Made by a program: the position numbers and the translations under genes. A model generated the notes under the pieces. The model was not told where the DNA came from. It saw nothing but the letters and a program-made list of their open reading frames with translations, and did not search any database. From contig OZ024743.1 in the NCBI GenBank assembly GCA_964016885.1, positions 187,096,040-187,160,039 on the forward strand: 64,000 nucleotides of DNA, given 5' to 3'. The DNA is from Eledone cirrhosa. Taxonomy: Eukaryota > Mollusca > Cephalopoda > Octopoda > Eledonidae. Shown here piece after piece: positions 24,501 to 34,140 of this stretch (the stretch's first letter is position 1; the number at the start of each line of letters is the position of its first letter).

Positions 24501-24589
24501 AGATATTAAATGGTATGATGTTGATATATATGTATATAGCAATAATAATTATGAAGACCAAAATCCGAAGTGGGGTCGATAATTAATGT

Positions 24590-24613
24590 GTATATATATA
24601 TATATATATATAA
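24590..24613. repeat. (TA)n microsatellite
   Basis: Short pure TA run. Confidence 0.9.
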
Positions 24614-24777
24614 AAAGTATATATAAACCCGTAGAGCAAATATTTACTTGAATCCGTGGGTTCTTATTCAATTATATCTAAAGTTTCTTTGTCACATGTT
24701 TCTTTGTAAAAAAAACCTTCAAAGTGCCTCGAATAATATTTAAAACCCAAAATAATAATAATACAGTATGTCATTGT

Positions 24778-24960
24778 TATGAAGCAGACGGAGAGGGCGA
24801 CCCAAAATGAACTGGCGCCAGACAGTTGAGAGGGACCTGTGAGCGACAAGCAGACAATGGCGGGACGCTGTGCAACTGGCTGCTGACCGAACGCGGTGGA
24901 ACACTATGATTGCCTCATGCGTCGCAAGACGCGGGAGCTTCTGAGTCTGATTGTTATGAA
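24778..24960 (+). pseudogene. LINE C-terminal tail (RTE/BovB-like)
   Basis: Plus strand codes RRRGRPKMNWRQTVERDL, an in-frame TGA, then ATSRQWRDAVQLAADRTRWN and CVARR. The RGRP...W..TVE.D followed by A.DR..W pattern is the usual C-terminal end of RTE-type and related LINE ORF2 proteins. Only the last ~60 codons are kept. GC content is higher than the surroundings, fitting a recent insertion. Confidence 0.6.
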
Positions 24961-24964
24961 GGGA

Positions 24965-25530
24965 GGTAATTCAACATGACAATTTTAAATATACACATAC
25001 AAGTACACCAGGTCCGAACACCCACTCTCATCGCCTCCATCTCTCACTATCATGAGTAAATGGGGTCCCATGCACTCGACGCCCCATGGCCCCGGCGGAC
25101 AGAATAGAGTAGGCGTTTTCTCGGAGGATGGTAAGGGAGATGCGCTGGAAGAACCATTCCATCTCACGAGGCTCACACCTGCGACTCACTAGCTCAGTCC
25201 CTACGGTTGTAAGTAGGAAGGTAGCCCTAGGGGCAAGGACACCAGAAGTCTCTACTAATTGGGGTTCGACTGCAAAGCTGTTGGAGTGTGACTGATACTT
25301 GGAGAGTTTACCCTCCTCAGCCCGAAGTGCAACAGATCCTGGGTTAGTCACAGACTGCACCAGGTTGCCACTGGAGAATGTGTCGCTGCATGTGGTATCC
25401 CAGATGAGGGGTTTACCATCATGGAATGGGAAGATAGTCATGCGGTCTGGTCTTTTGCAGTCCCCTCGGTCCAGCCCCACCGGCTGGAGCTGGGAGGGGA
25501 AGCCTGCAGCATCCAAGCCATGCTTTTAGG
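24965..25530 (-). pseudogene. Retroelement C-terminal nuclease-like domain (copy 2)
   Basis: The minus-strand frame 25028-25516 is open for 162 codons. It reads LQPVGLDRGDCKRPDRMTIF, a GKPLIWDTTCSDT block about 12 residues later, an RAEEGKLSKY helix, VETSGVLAPRAT, and an FQRISLTILREN helix near the end. I know this block order as the C-terminal domain of a family of mollusc and cnidarian retroelement proteins, often preceded by a Cys/His knuckle. RPD followed after about 15 residues by D recalls the PD...D motif of restriction-like endonucleases in R2-type LINEs; this is inference, and no active-site Lys was pinned down. The start is not preserved, since the coding region begins upstream of 25530. 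Related fragments lie at 11.5, 48.6 and 54.5 kb. Confidence 0.6.
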
Positions 25531-25790
25531 ACAGATTAAAGTTTAAGCAAAGAATTTCTGCCTTCACTCTTCTACGGGATCTTTGGAAACAGAAAAATCA
25601 ATTTGTAGACGCAGAAGTAAATATTAAAAAAAAAACGTTACAATCAAAAGAAAAGAGGAAGGCATAGCATTGGTTCGTGAAGACATTCTCTGGCGATGGA
25701 TGAAAACTATGCAAGGATAATTACGTCATTATGTGGAGCGAGAAGAACAGTTTCTTGCAATGAAAAAATCATTAGACTAACTAGCAGAAA
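25526..25790 (+). repeat. LTR-like dispersed repeat, copy 1
   Basis: Starts ATTAAAGTTTAAGCAAAGAA and matches, in order, the reverse complement of 41.60-41.92 kb: CGGGATCTT(T/C)(G/T)GAAAC, GTA(G/A)ACGCAGAA, AAAAACGTT, TTGGTTCGTG, ACGTCATTA and GGAGCG. No coding region. The other copy carries a TATAAAAG box, hence the LTR-like label. Confidence 0.6.
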
Positions 25791-26170
25791 AACCATCATT
25801 CGTGTGGTTTTCTGTTAGCATGTGTAGTGTGCATACTGATATTATACGCAAATATACATGCATGTAGATATGATACGTCAAATAAAATCATAATTGACAA
25901 TATACACAGAAATTGAGGAGAGACTGTATTATATTCTCTTCTCTAAGTAAAGTAATCCCTGATACATTTAAAAAAGACGATATTATATATAAACTGCATT
26001 ACGGTGAAATGCAATGAAAACGAAAAAGGAGAAAATTAGCGACGGAAATATAAACGTTATTATATAACGATGAAAATATATGAACGTTTATATAAGCGAT
26101 GTGATATAGCGTCCGTTATATGATAGCCGGAAGTGTTGACATTTGAAAATTTTAAAAGAAGCGAATCTTA
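25791..26170. other. Non-coding, AT-rich
   Basis: No gene or repeat recognised between the LTR-like repeat and the next SINE. Confidence 0.6.
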
Positions 26171-26176
26171 AAATAA

Positions 26177-26325
26177 GCAGCAAAGAGTTACGGCCATTTA
26201 TGGTCTCAATTCAAATCCTGCCGAGGTTAACTTTGCCTTTCATCCTTACGGGGTCGATAAAATAAAGTACCAGTAATGCACTGGGATAGTTGCTGGCCTT
26301 GTGCCAAAAGTAGAAATAATTATAT
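26177..26325 (+). repeat. 5'-truncated family A SINE
   Basis: Begins inside the head at AGCAGCAAAGAGTTACGGCC, retains TCAATTCAAATCCTGCCGAG and the body, and ends CAAAAGTAGAAATAATTA. It shares the diagnostic variants GGTCTCAATTCAAATCC and GTGCCAAAAGTAG with the next copy, so the two belong to one subfamily. Confidence 0.9.
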
Positions 26326-26473
26326 ATAAGAATATTTATGTTTAACAGCTACGAATTTAGTACATAAATTATGTAATTCATTCATTATTTATTCAAAATA
26401 ATCCAATTTATTTTATTAACCGGATAAAAAAAATATATTCACTACACAGTCTCACATTCCTCCTTTTATTATA

Positions 26474-26658
26474 TGGATTGGCAGTATCAGTAGAGGGTCT
26501 GACGCCATGATTTGCAGCAAAGAGTTACGGCCCTTTATGGTCTCAATTCAAATCCTGCTGAGGTTAACTTTGCCTTTCATCCTTACGGGGTCGATAAAAT
26601 AAAATACCAGTAATGCACTGGGTATTTGTTGGCCTTGTGCCAAAAGTAGAAACAATTA
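26474..26658 (+). repeat. Family A SINE, full length
   Basis: TATGGATTGGCAGTATCAGT through CCTTTCATCCTTACGGGGTC to CAAAAGTAGAAACAATTA. Same subfamily as the previous copy. Confidence 0.92.
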
Positions 26659-26759
26659 TATTATGATATTCTATTTAAAATAGCCGAATGATTTTCAGCT
26701 ATCAATTTTTAAAATGGTGTAAATAAAAGTAAACTGAGGACATTAAAAGTATTGTTATA

Positions 26760-26989
26760 GGATTTAGGCACGTACATAAGTATGCACTGACCAGTGTGGA
26801 AGCATGCGCAAACAAAAATATATTGTATAAAACCCTGCGCTTACATGTGCTTGCACAAATGTATTCATACAAATACATGTACTCGCACATATACGCATAT
26901 AATATACATACACGCGTGCATATATGTATATATGCACGCATAAATATTCAGTACTTGTGCACACACCTACTTACAAAACATACACACAC

Positions 26990-27038
<49 letters not shown>

Positions 27039-27055
27039 TAAACAGATTAAATAAA
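26760..27055. repeat. CA/TA-rich microsatellite cluster
   Basis: Degenerate ACATATACG runs lead to CACACATACATACATACATA and a pure (TA)n at 27001-27028, then (AAAT)n. Open frames here are compositional. Confidence 0.85.
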
Positions 27056-27089
27056 GATAGCGTAGATATACAATACAACAGGAGGAACA

Positions 27090-27375
27090 TAATAGCACCA
27101 CTGACGATGTTGCAGATGTGCAACGAAAGAACTTTGTTAGACTATATATATGTGTTTATGTCTATATTATATCTGAAATTTTGACCGTTGGTCAGTCAAT
27201 GGTAAACATTGAGGACCGAATGAATTAACTGATATAAAAGATACAGAAGCGAAAACTAACCAAACAGTGAGTGTGTTCTGTTATTAATTCTGGCAATATT
27301 ATTACAACAATATGACTCTCCCCAAGTATAACAATATTTGTTTCGACACACGATTTCATATCAAAAACCTCGCAA

Positions 27376-27383
<8 letters not shown>
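27090..27383 (+). mobile_element. Penelope-like element leader and ORF start (isolated)
   Basis: The sequence CAACGAAAGAACTTTG at 27121-27136 parallels GTGACGAAAGAACTTTGA in the PLE arm at 53.6 kb. About 185 bp further on, the ATG at 27312 opens MTLPKYNNICFDTRFHIKNL, nearly identical to the peptide starting at 53790. The frame runs into a (TA)n tract at 27381. So this is a PLE long-repeat leader with the first ~24 codons of its ORF, truncated by a microsatellite. The rest of the element is not present nearby. Confidence 0.6.
27101..27136 (+). ncRNA. Degenerate hammerhead-ribozyme-like core
   Basis: CTGACGA (27101-27107, fits CUGANGA), an unpaired T, stem II GTTGC/GCAAC with a 6-nt loop, then GAAA (27124-27127). 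Stem I is poor (a few pairs between CACCA and TGTTAG). The layout matches the better candidate at 53619-53661. Probably a decayed relic. Confidence 0.35.
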
Positions 27384-27412
<29 letters not shown>

Positions 27413-27570
27413 TTTACGTATCGAGAAAGAGAGAAAAAAAGGAGGGATAGGTGATACATATAGTTATTTGCCAAGTAGCGTATGCCAAAGGTGCTCGATA
27501 CTAGTGCCGGCAGTATTAAATATTCGAAGTGTTAATATTTAGAGGGCTAGAGAGTTAGCAGAGCGTAAGC

Positions 27571-27647
27571 ACGTGGGAAAGTGAAAAATCGGAGAATAGA
27601 CCGTTATGTTTTAACGGTCTATTCTCCAATTTTTCACTTTCCCACGT
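27571..27647. repeat. 36-bp-arm hairpin
   Basis: Arms 27571-27606 and 27612-27647 (ACGTGGGAAAGTGAAAAAT...) differ at one base (C/T). The loop is 5 nt. It abuts a (TA)n run on the right. It could be a miniature foldback or the end of a larger rearranged repeat. Confidence 0.75.
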
Positions 27648-27789
27648 ATATATATATATATATACAAAACTGTCTATATATTGTATTTTGTCTGAAGAGG
27701 GCATACCATATTTTTAATATGATATCCCTGAAATATATATAATGAAATAAATATGGTTTTATAAATGTAATTTCCATTTGTTTAATATC

Positions 27790-27790
<1 letters not shown>

Positions 27791-27826
<36 letters not shown>
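27791..27826. repeat. (TA)n microsatellite
   Basis: Pure TA run. Confidence 0.95.
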
Positions 27827-27832
<6 letters not shown>

Positions 27833-28009
27833 AATAATGAATAAAAACAAAGAAACAGTTCCTTATATTAAAAAATTCATCATTTTACGATCGTTTCTAG
27901 GATATATGTGTGTGTTGGTATGTATATCATATAGATCTATGTAAACATTTTACAAACTATCAGAGGGAATATACATACCTACACATATATATGCTGTCTT
28001 CAGAAATAA

Positions 28010-28046
<37 letters not shown>

Positions 28047-28122
28047 CGAAGGAATTGTGGTAAGGAACCAGATCGACCATAACCCACCAGAGTACTCAAT
28101 ACTTAGGGTAGTAGAGTGGGTA

Positions 28123-28237
28123 ATAGGAAAAAGTATGACCCCGACGGCAGAGCTCAAGCCGTTTCGGCTATTTCTGGACAGTCCAGAAATAGCCGTCGTA
28201 ACGGCTTGAACTCTGCCGTCGGGGTCATACTTTTTCC

Positions 28238-28240
<3 letters not shown>
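28123..28240. repeat. Imperfect 57-bp-arm hairpin
   Basis: ATAGGAAAAAGTATGACCCC leads into a palindrome centred at 28180 (TCTGGACAGTCCAGA). Arms differ by a 3-bp indel and a substitution around GCCGTTTCGGC versus GCCGTTACGACGGC. Flanked by (TA)n on the right. GC content is high relative to its surroundings. Confidence 0.75.
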
Positions 28241-28268
<28 letters not shown>

Positions 28269-28721
28269 TTGTTTTCGCTCTTAACATGATGGATACCTAA
28301 ATGTGTTCGTGACTGAATATTAATAGTATTATTCACTCACATATACATATATATAAGAAAAAAAAATTCTTAATGTAGCTGGAGGTTTTAAGAATATTTA
28401 TTTACTTTACCGGTTTCACAGTTCTTATGATTAGCGATAGAAGGTTTGTGTTTCTGTTGAGGTGTGACTTGTATCTAACGGGAGTTCGAAAATCCTTTCC
28501 GTTTTATACAAAAGACGTGGCTCAGATTGTTATTTTTTAAAAATACTATTTTGTTGGTTGTTTCTGCAGCAGAAAACGTGGTTCAAGATTGCTATTTGTG
28601 ATTTTATTTGTTGGTGGCAATCACGTGATTAGGCATAGTAATTTTTGCGCCAAAAATGGATGGTCAGAAAAAGAAAGAAGAAGAGAAAAATTGGTGCGTT
28701 GGTTCAGTGCGTATGGTTAGT

Positions 28722-28872
28722 AATTGTTTCTACTTTTGACACAAGGCCAGCAATTATTCCAGTGTATTACAGGTACTTTATTTTATCGACCCCGTAACGA
28801 TGAAAGGCAAAGTTAACCTCGGCGGGATTTGAACTCAGACCATAAAGGGCTGTAACTCTTTGCTGCAAATGG
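28722..28872 (-). repeat. Family A SINE, 5'-truncated
   Basis: AATTGTTTCTACTTTTGACA, GACCCCGTAACGATGAAAGG, CGGCGGGATTTGAACTCAGA, ending at CTTTGCTGCAAATGG. The A-box part is missing. Confidence 0.9.
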
Positions 28873-29144
28873 TTAATAATAAACTCACATTTTAAGAGGT
28901 TTCTTGCTTAAGTTGTTTAAAATATATGTGGTTGACACTTGAGAGAAAAAGAGTACTCAATATTGAATTACAGTTTTAATATTTATTCTATTAAGACTAA
29001 ATAGTGACTCTTGTTATTCTAGAGTTTTGCCAGAGTAATAAGACTCACTATTTAGCCTCTTTCGATTTTTTTTTCTTTACTTGGACTATCTTTATTTTCT
29101 GTATCTATTCTTTGTGAACCTGTCTCTATTTTTGTACTCGTGAA

Positions 29145-29181
29145 GATGGGCTAAAGCCTGACACATCAAACTTTCTTTTGC
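29145..29181 (+). ncRNA. Decayed hammerhead-like motif
   Basis: GTGAAGATGGGCTAAAGCCT then GACACATC. It resembles the CUGAUGA-stem-GAAAC-AUC order with the first core C changed and GAAA reading GACA. The GGC/GCC stem is intact. By itself it would not be expected to cleave. Confidence 0.25.
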
Positions 29182-29249
29182 CTTTTCTATATAGAGCATG
29201 AAACTAGTAAGACTTTGTGTACCTCTGTTTGTTGTTTCCTTGAACTATA

Positions 29250-29545
29250 TATATATATATATATATATATCAACTAGAAATAGATTGACATATATATAAA
29301 ATAAACATATGAAACAATCACAGGGAATAATTTGTAAAGAATGTAAGCACACATAGCTAGGTAGGTAACTAATTAAAGTTTAACTAGAACTTCAAATATA
29401 GATACATTTTAAAATGATTAATCTCCTTTGTATATATTTCTAGTTGATATGTAATGCTCGGATCTAATCTTTGAGCTTATTCTACAGTGGATATGGTGCA
29501 TGTCTCTCAGACATGACAACCCTTAATTTTAATTTTAATTTTGGA
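29250..29545 (+). repeat. Complex repeat unit 1 of tandem pair
   Basis: ATCAACTAGAAATAGATTGA at 29269 and its inverse TATATTTCTAGTTGATATGT at 29434 bound the first part. A trailing segment ATGCTCGGATCTAATCTTTG...TATTCTACAGTGGATATGGT follows. The next unit repeats the same order. Confidence 0.7.
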
Positions 29546-29851
29546 TATATATATATCAACTAGAAATTGATTGACATATATATATATTTAAAATAAACAC
29601 ATGTAACAATCACAAGGGATAATTTGTAAAGTGTGTAAGCTCTAGTTAAACTTTAATTAGTGACCTACCTAGCTATGTGTGATTACACACTTTACAAATT
29701 ATCCCCTGTGATTGTTTCATGTGTTTATTTTAAATATATATATGTCAATCAATTTCTAGTTGATATAAAATGCTCAGATCTATTCATTGGAATCTTTGAG
29801 CTTATTCTACGGTGGATATGGCACATGTCTCCCTTAATTTAATTAATTTTG

Positions 29852-29860
<9 letters not shown>
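29546..29860 (+). repeat. Complex repeat unit 2, with 85-bp inverted arms
   Basis: Arms of about 85 bp (29551-29640 and 29681-29767) read ATCAACTAGAAATTGATTGA outward, with the loop TCTAGTTAAACTTTAATTAG. The trailing segment ATGCTCAGATCTATTCATTG...TATTCTACGGTGGATATGGC matches unit 1. So a segment of about 300 bp is tandemly duplicated and each copy has inverted ends. Confidence 0.7.
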
Positions 29861-29882
<22 letters not shown>

Positions 29883-29887
29883 ATATA

Positions 29888-30710
29888 TCAGCATCATCAT
29901 CATCATCATCATCATTTTACGTCCGCTTTTCCCTGCTTGCAAGGGTGGGACGGGTCCTATTCAGCACAGCATCTCTCCACTTGTCACAGTCCTTCGTCAT
30001 CTCCACCGTGAACTTCAGCGATCTGAGGTCTGCTCTCACCACCTCCGCCCATATTTTTCATGGTCTTCCTTCAAGTGGCATTTCCTGGCACTTCTTCACC
30101 CATCAGTCATCCTCCATGCGCATCACATGTCCATATCATCGCAGTTTCCTCTCCCACACACTACAATCTATCCCTCTCAGACACAGTTTCTCTCTCAATA
30201 CATCCATGCTCGGTCGTTCATGCACATTGACATTGCACATCCAACAGAGCATGTTTGTCTCATTTCTCTCCAGCCGTCGTATATCCAGTTGTCGCCCATG
30301 CAGTTGTCGCCCATGTCTCACTACCATGCAGCATCGCACTCCTCACACAGGCAACATATAACCAGCCTTTCGTACGCAGGGAGAAACCCTTCTTCATCAG
30401 CAGAGGAAGCAGCTCCCTAAACTTCTTCCAACGCATCCTTAGTCTAGATACTATGGCCTCGGAACACCGCCCTCCCATGCTAATCTGATCACCTAGGTAC
30501 TGGAAGCTATCAACCACTTCTATAGAACCCACCGGCATTTGAAAAATGTGTCTATCAATGCGACTTCTACTGTCAAATCTCCCTGTACATCTACTGCATA
30601 CGTATTTCTCCCTACCTTTTAGTTTGCCTGCTATCCCACTACATCTCTTGTGTACCCAAGATGTGCATTGTGTACATTTTATAGAGTTTATGCCAGTTCC
30701 TTTTCTGCAT
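29888..30710 (-). pseudogene. LINE C-terminal region and 3' tail (best copy of main LINE)
   Basis: Minus strand. It contains a Cys/His-rich stretch (KCTQCTSWVHKRCSGI, then YVCSRC; a zinc-knuckle-like module at about residues 40-80 of the open piece 30260-30793). Then follow VVDSFQYLGDQISMGGRCS, SRLRMRWKKFRELLPLLM, RTKGWLYVACVRSAMLHGSE, and in another frame RRLERNETNMLCWMCNVNVH. A 15-bp tandem duplication (GTTGTCGCCCATGCA at 30288-30317) sits at the frame break. The element ends at plus-strand (CAT)n TTTTACGTCC. RT is absent, so the copy is 5'-truncated. The clade is not determined. Confidence 0.8.
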
Positions 30711-30714
30711 ATCG

Positions 30715-30827
30715 ATATATATGTATATAATATATGTATATATATATGTGTGTGTATATATATATATGCGTGTGTGTATATATATATACACATACATCTA
30801 CATATATATATATATATATATATGTGT

Positions 30828-30875
<48 letters not shown>

Positions 30876-30895
30876 CATACATAGATATATATATA
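30715..30895. repeat. (TA)n/(GT)n compound microsatellite
   Basis: TATATGTGTGTGTATATATA runs. Open frames here are artefacts. Confidence 0.95.
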
Positions 30896-30899
30896 ATCT

Positions 30900-32070
30900 T
30901 ACCTATAGTCTTGAAACTAAAAGATAACAGAAGTATCTAATTTACACTAGATCTCTCTTGGCCAGTTCAATGCAATATAACCTAAATAGAAACAAAGCAA
31001 CTGTGTATACCAGTGATAAATAACAACCAATATATTTGATACCTCTGTTAGAATTTTGAAAACTTTCCTAAAGGTTATAGCAGAGATATTTATATTTTCG
31101 GGAAATTGCTTATTTTGCTTTCCTATCTTAGAAACAACAAATTAATAAAATCAATTAATGTAGCTTGTCTTTTCTTACAATTTTATTTCTTGTTTTCTTT
31201 GTATGTGTGCATCTGTGTTTGTTCATGAGTGTGTGAAAGAATGAGTGAGTGAGAACAGGTGAAAAGTTTGATATTGTTGATAATAAATAGGTCATGGGTT
31301 TTACATAAACAAATCTTAATGGTATTTACTAATGAAATCTTAGTCATTAAAATGAATACAAATATTATTGTATTTAATTTAAATAAATACTGATGCTATA
31401 AATTTGTTATGAGATAATAAGAGTGTGGCTGAGATACATATTAACTGGTAAAATAAATAAAGTTGTTTCTAGTTACAAATAGCCAAATTTTCTCTATGGA
31501 GAAACAATAGTGTCTCTTGCTAAATTCAAACCCTTGCAAATCATAAATGTATATGGGTGAAATATTGGTTATAATGAGACACTACTGTCTGATAATGTAG
31601 ACAATATAAATGATGTTTGTGTTATTTATGTGTATCACAGGCTTCTGGGTTCAAATCAACTCTTCAACCTCTTTGGCAAGTGTCCTCCACCACAGCTTTT
31701 GATTGATTGTAACTTTGAGTTGTTATTATTCCATAATCTCAGGTAAGATTGAGAGAAATTTAGTTGTTATTTCTAACACGTTCAGTGATTATGTAAAGGC
31801 TCTCACATGAACATGTTGAATCAAACATAGTTATGTGATTTTCTCAGAGACATCGTCTAGTGACTGTAATAGTAACATGGCATATGATAGCAAAGCAAAC
31901 TTCTTAATTACCTGGCCTGGTCCAAGGCTGCTTTTAGTGAAATATAGTCTGTTGCAAATATACAAACTCAGTTCTTAATTTAAGGATAATTTGATATCTT
32001 CATGCACTTCTTCTTACACAGGAGTTATAATTTTATCTTACTTTTGTATTACCTGTCTAAGAGGACATGG
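30900..32070. other. Non-coding, AT-rich, mostly unique
   Basis: No gene. A SINE-like B-box phrase (CTGGGTTCAAATCAACTCTT, then AAGTGTCCTCCACCACAGC) lies at 31645-31700. Confidence 0.6.
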
Positions 32071-32350
32071 AATTATCATCATCATCATTTAAAGTCCATT
32101 TGCTTGCTAGCAAGGGTTGCATGTATTGTTACAGACCAAGTCAGCACTCAAGTTGTGCTATTGACCTCTCAAATGAGTTATGGGCCTACTTTTTATCTAC
32201 ATATATTATTGCATTCTAGATGGGCTGGGGACCTTTATCTTACTTACCAAGTGCATTTTGTTGTGGTACCATTGTTTATTAACTTTGAGTTAGTAACTAC
32301 TATTATCAGTGGTTGGCTGAAGCAATTGACACTTCCTACTTACAATTCAT
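32071..32350 (-). repeat. Family B SINE, diverged
   Basis: ATCATCATCATCATTTAAAG tail, GCTTGCTAGCAAGGGTTGCA, then a decayed body (CATTCTAGATGGGCTGGGGA). No head seen. Confidence 0.6.
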
Positions 32351-32599
32351 TGTGTATATTCCGGTTGGAGAAAAATGAAGCTCTGCCGCATTTAAATTCA
32401 GAATTTAAAAGGGATGTAAATAATGCAAATAAGTAAAAGCCCCAGGGATTATTGGCTTTGAAAGTGATAATGATGGAGCACTGCTACTAAAATCCAATAA
32501 TTAATGGGTTGTGTGGCACATCCATCATTGTTACTGACACAAGACAGCAGAAGAACAACAAAGATATTCTTTATCACATTGCTCTGTTATACTACTACT

Positions 32600-32628
32600 G
32601 CTGCTGATGCTACTACTACCACCACCAT

Positions 32629-32674
<46 letters not shown>

Positions 32675-32715
32675 GCTGTTGCTGCTGTTGTTGCTGCTGC
32701 TGCCACTACTGCTTC
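32600..32715. repeat. (TAC)n and (GCT)n trinucleotide tract
   Basis: Perfect ACT repeats at about 32627-32674 followed by GCTGTT/GCTGCT units. Not a coding poly-Thr or poly-Ala signal. Confidence 0.95.
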
Positions 32716-32736
32716 TACTACATTGAGTCCAGTACT

Positions 32737-32964
32737 TTAACCCTTTAGCATTTGCATTACTCTATATTTACTATTTTATTTTCATGGTAAACACTTTATC
32801 TCATATAAGTATCTCACATAATATCGAATCTATGGGATTTTGATATTATATATTTTGAGAACAATACCTTATCATAAGTATGAGTGGCTGGTTATGGCCA
32901 GTTTGAACAGAGAAAGGTGAGAGAATTCTGGCCAGTTATGGCCAGTTTAATTCTAAAGGGTTAA
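32737..32964. mobile_element. MITE with TTAA target duplication (piggyBac-like)
   Basis: Left end TTAA|CCCTTTAGCATTT, right end AATTCTAAAGGG|TTAA. TIRs CCCTTTAG/CTAAAGGG match over 8 bp and TTAA on both sides is the piggyBac-type target duplication. The element is about 220 bp, non-coding, with subterminal GGCCAGTT motifs. Its internal GAGAACAATACCTTAT is shared with the hairpin at 21.7-22.0 kb. Confidence 0.75.
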
Positions 32965-33101
32965 TGTTAATTATATTAACCCTCTCAAAAGGATGAATTA
33001 CAAAATCAAATCCAACAAAATGAGAACTCATAATATAAGTGCAAGTCAGTTTGTTCAACCTGACTCTCTAGAGATTCCACTCTACTGCAATAATTATTAT
33101 A

Positions 33102-33238
33102 ATAATTGTTTCTATTTTCTGCACAAGGCCAGCAATTATCCCAGTGCATTACTTGTGCTTTATTTTATCGACGCCTTAAGTATGAAAGGCAAAGTTAACC
33201 TCAGCGGGATTTGAACACAGACCATAAAGTGACGTAAT
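33102..33238 (-). repeat. Family A SINE, 5'-truncated
   Basis: ATAATTGTTTCTATTTTCTG, GCGGGATTTGAACACAGACC, ending at AAAGTGACGTAATA. Confidence 0.88.
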
Positions 33239-33562
33239 AATAATAATAACAACAACAGCAATCTAATTGCAAGGACTTATTCACATTATACAGAAAATAG
33301 AATAGCTAGGCACAGCATATGAATTACATACAATGCCTTCAATACTATAAAAAATACAAACCAAATCATGCATGGACCGAATGTACGCTTGGCTGTTATA
33401 TTATAAATACTATAATATATATATAATAGTATTTATAAGATAATAAAATGGCTGACTAAATACATGCAAGCTTTCCTCCTGTAAAAACACCTTTCCTGTT
33501 TCTTCCTATTTTTACTCAATTGCTTTTTTAAATCAATTTCTTCTATCACTTATTCTATTTTC

Positions 33563-33600
33563 CGATGAAGGACTAACATTTGAAATGTTAAGACTTTTCT
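33563..33600 (+). ncRNA. Decayed hammerhead-like motif
   Basis: CCGATGAAGGACTAACATTT followed by GAAATGTTAAGAC. CUGAUGA has one change (C for U), and GAAA is present, but stem II pairs badly. It shares its downstream ACTTTTCTTTTACTATATCAT with the motif at 29.15 kb in outline. Likely a relic. Confidence 0.25.
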
Positions 33601-33699
33601 TTTACTATATCATGTGTGAAAGTATATATTATCATTGTACTGTATTGGTCACTTCTGTTGATTTTCTTTGTTGACTTTTCATACATAGATCCCCCCTCC

Positions 33700-34140
33700 C
33701 CTATATATATTTATATATATATATATATATATACAAAGATTTATAAGCCTTTGGTTTCCTATGAATATTTTTTCTAAACTATGATTTATAATAATTGACT
33801 GTGGTTAAAACTATTTTCTGCATTTCGGAGTCCTGGTTTTTCTCTGAATTTCAAATTTAACCAACAATTTGATAATTTATATATATAAATGTTGTTCTCA
33901 AACAAAAACTGTGCACATAGCTTTCTATTTCAGATGGAAAATGTTGTTAGAGACTGTCATTTAACTCAGTAGCTAGAGCACTGTTAATCGTCTCTAGGGT
34001 TATTTTCATCATTTCTAAGTTATCCTAGCATGGAAGATGGACGTTAAACGAAGATGATGATGATGATGATGAGTAATTAAATGTGGTTACAGTTATTTTC
34101 TACATTTTGAATTCCTACATTATATATATATATATATATC
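33700..34140. repeat. (TA)n tracts and family B SINE tail
   Basis: TA runs at 33704-33732 and 34122-34138. At 34020-34074, CCTAGCATGGAAGATGGACG, TTAAACGAAG and (ATG)n form a plus-oriented SINE tail. Confidence 0.7.

Noticed and set aside
32504..32740. Poly-Thr/Ala frame
   Set aside because: (ACT)n and (GCT)n trinucleotide tract; typical of low-complexity sequence.
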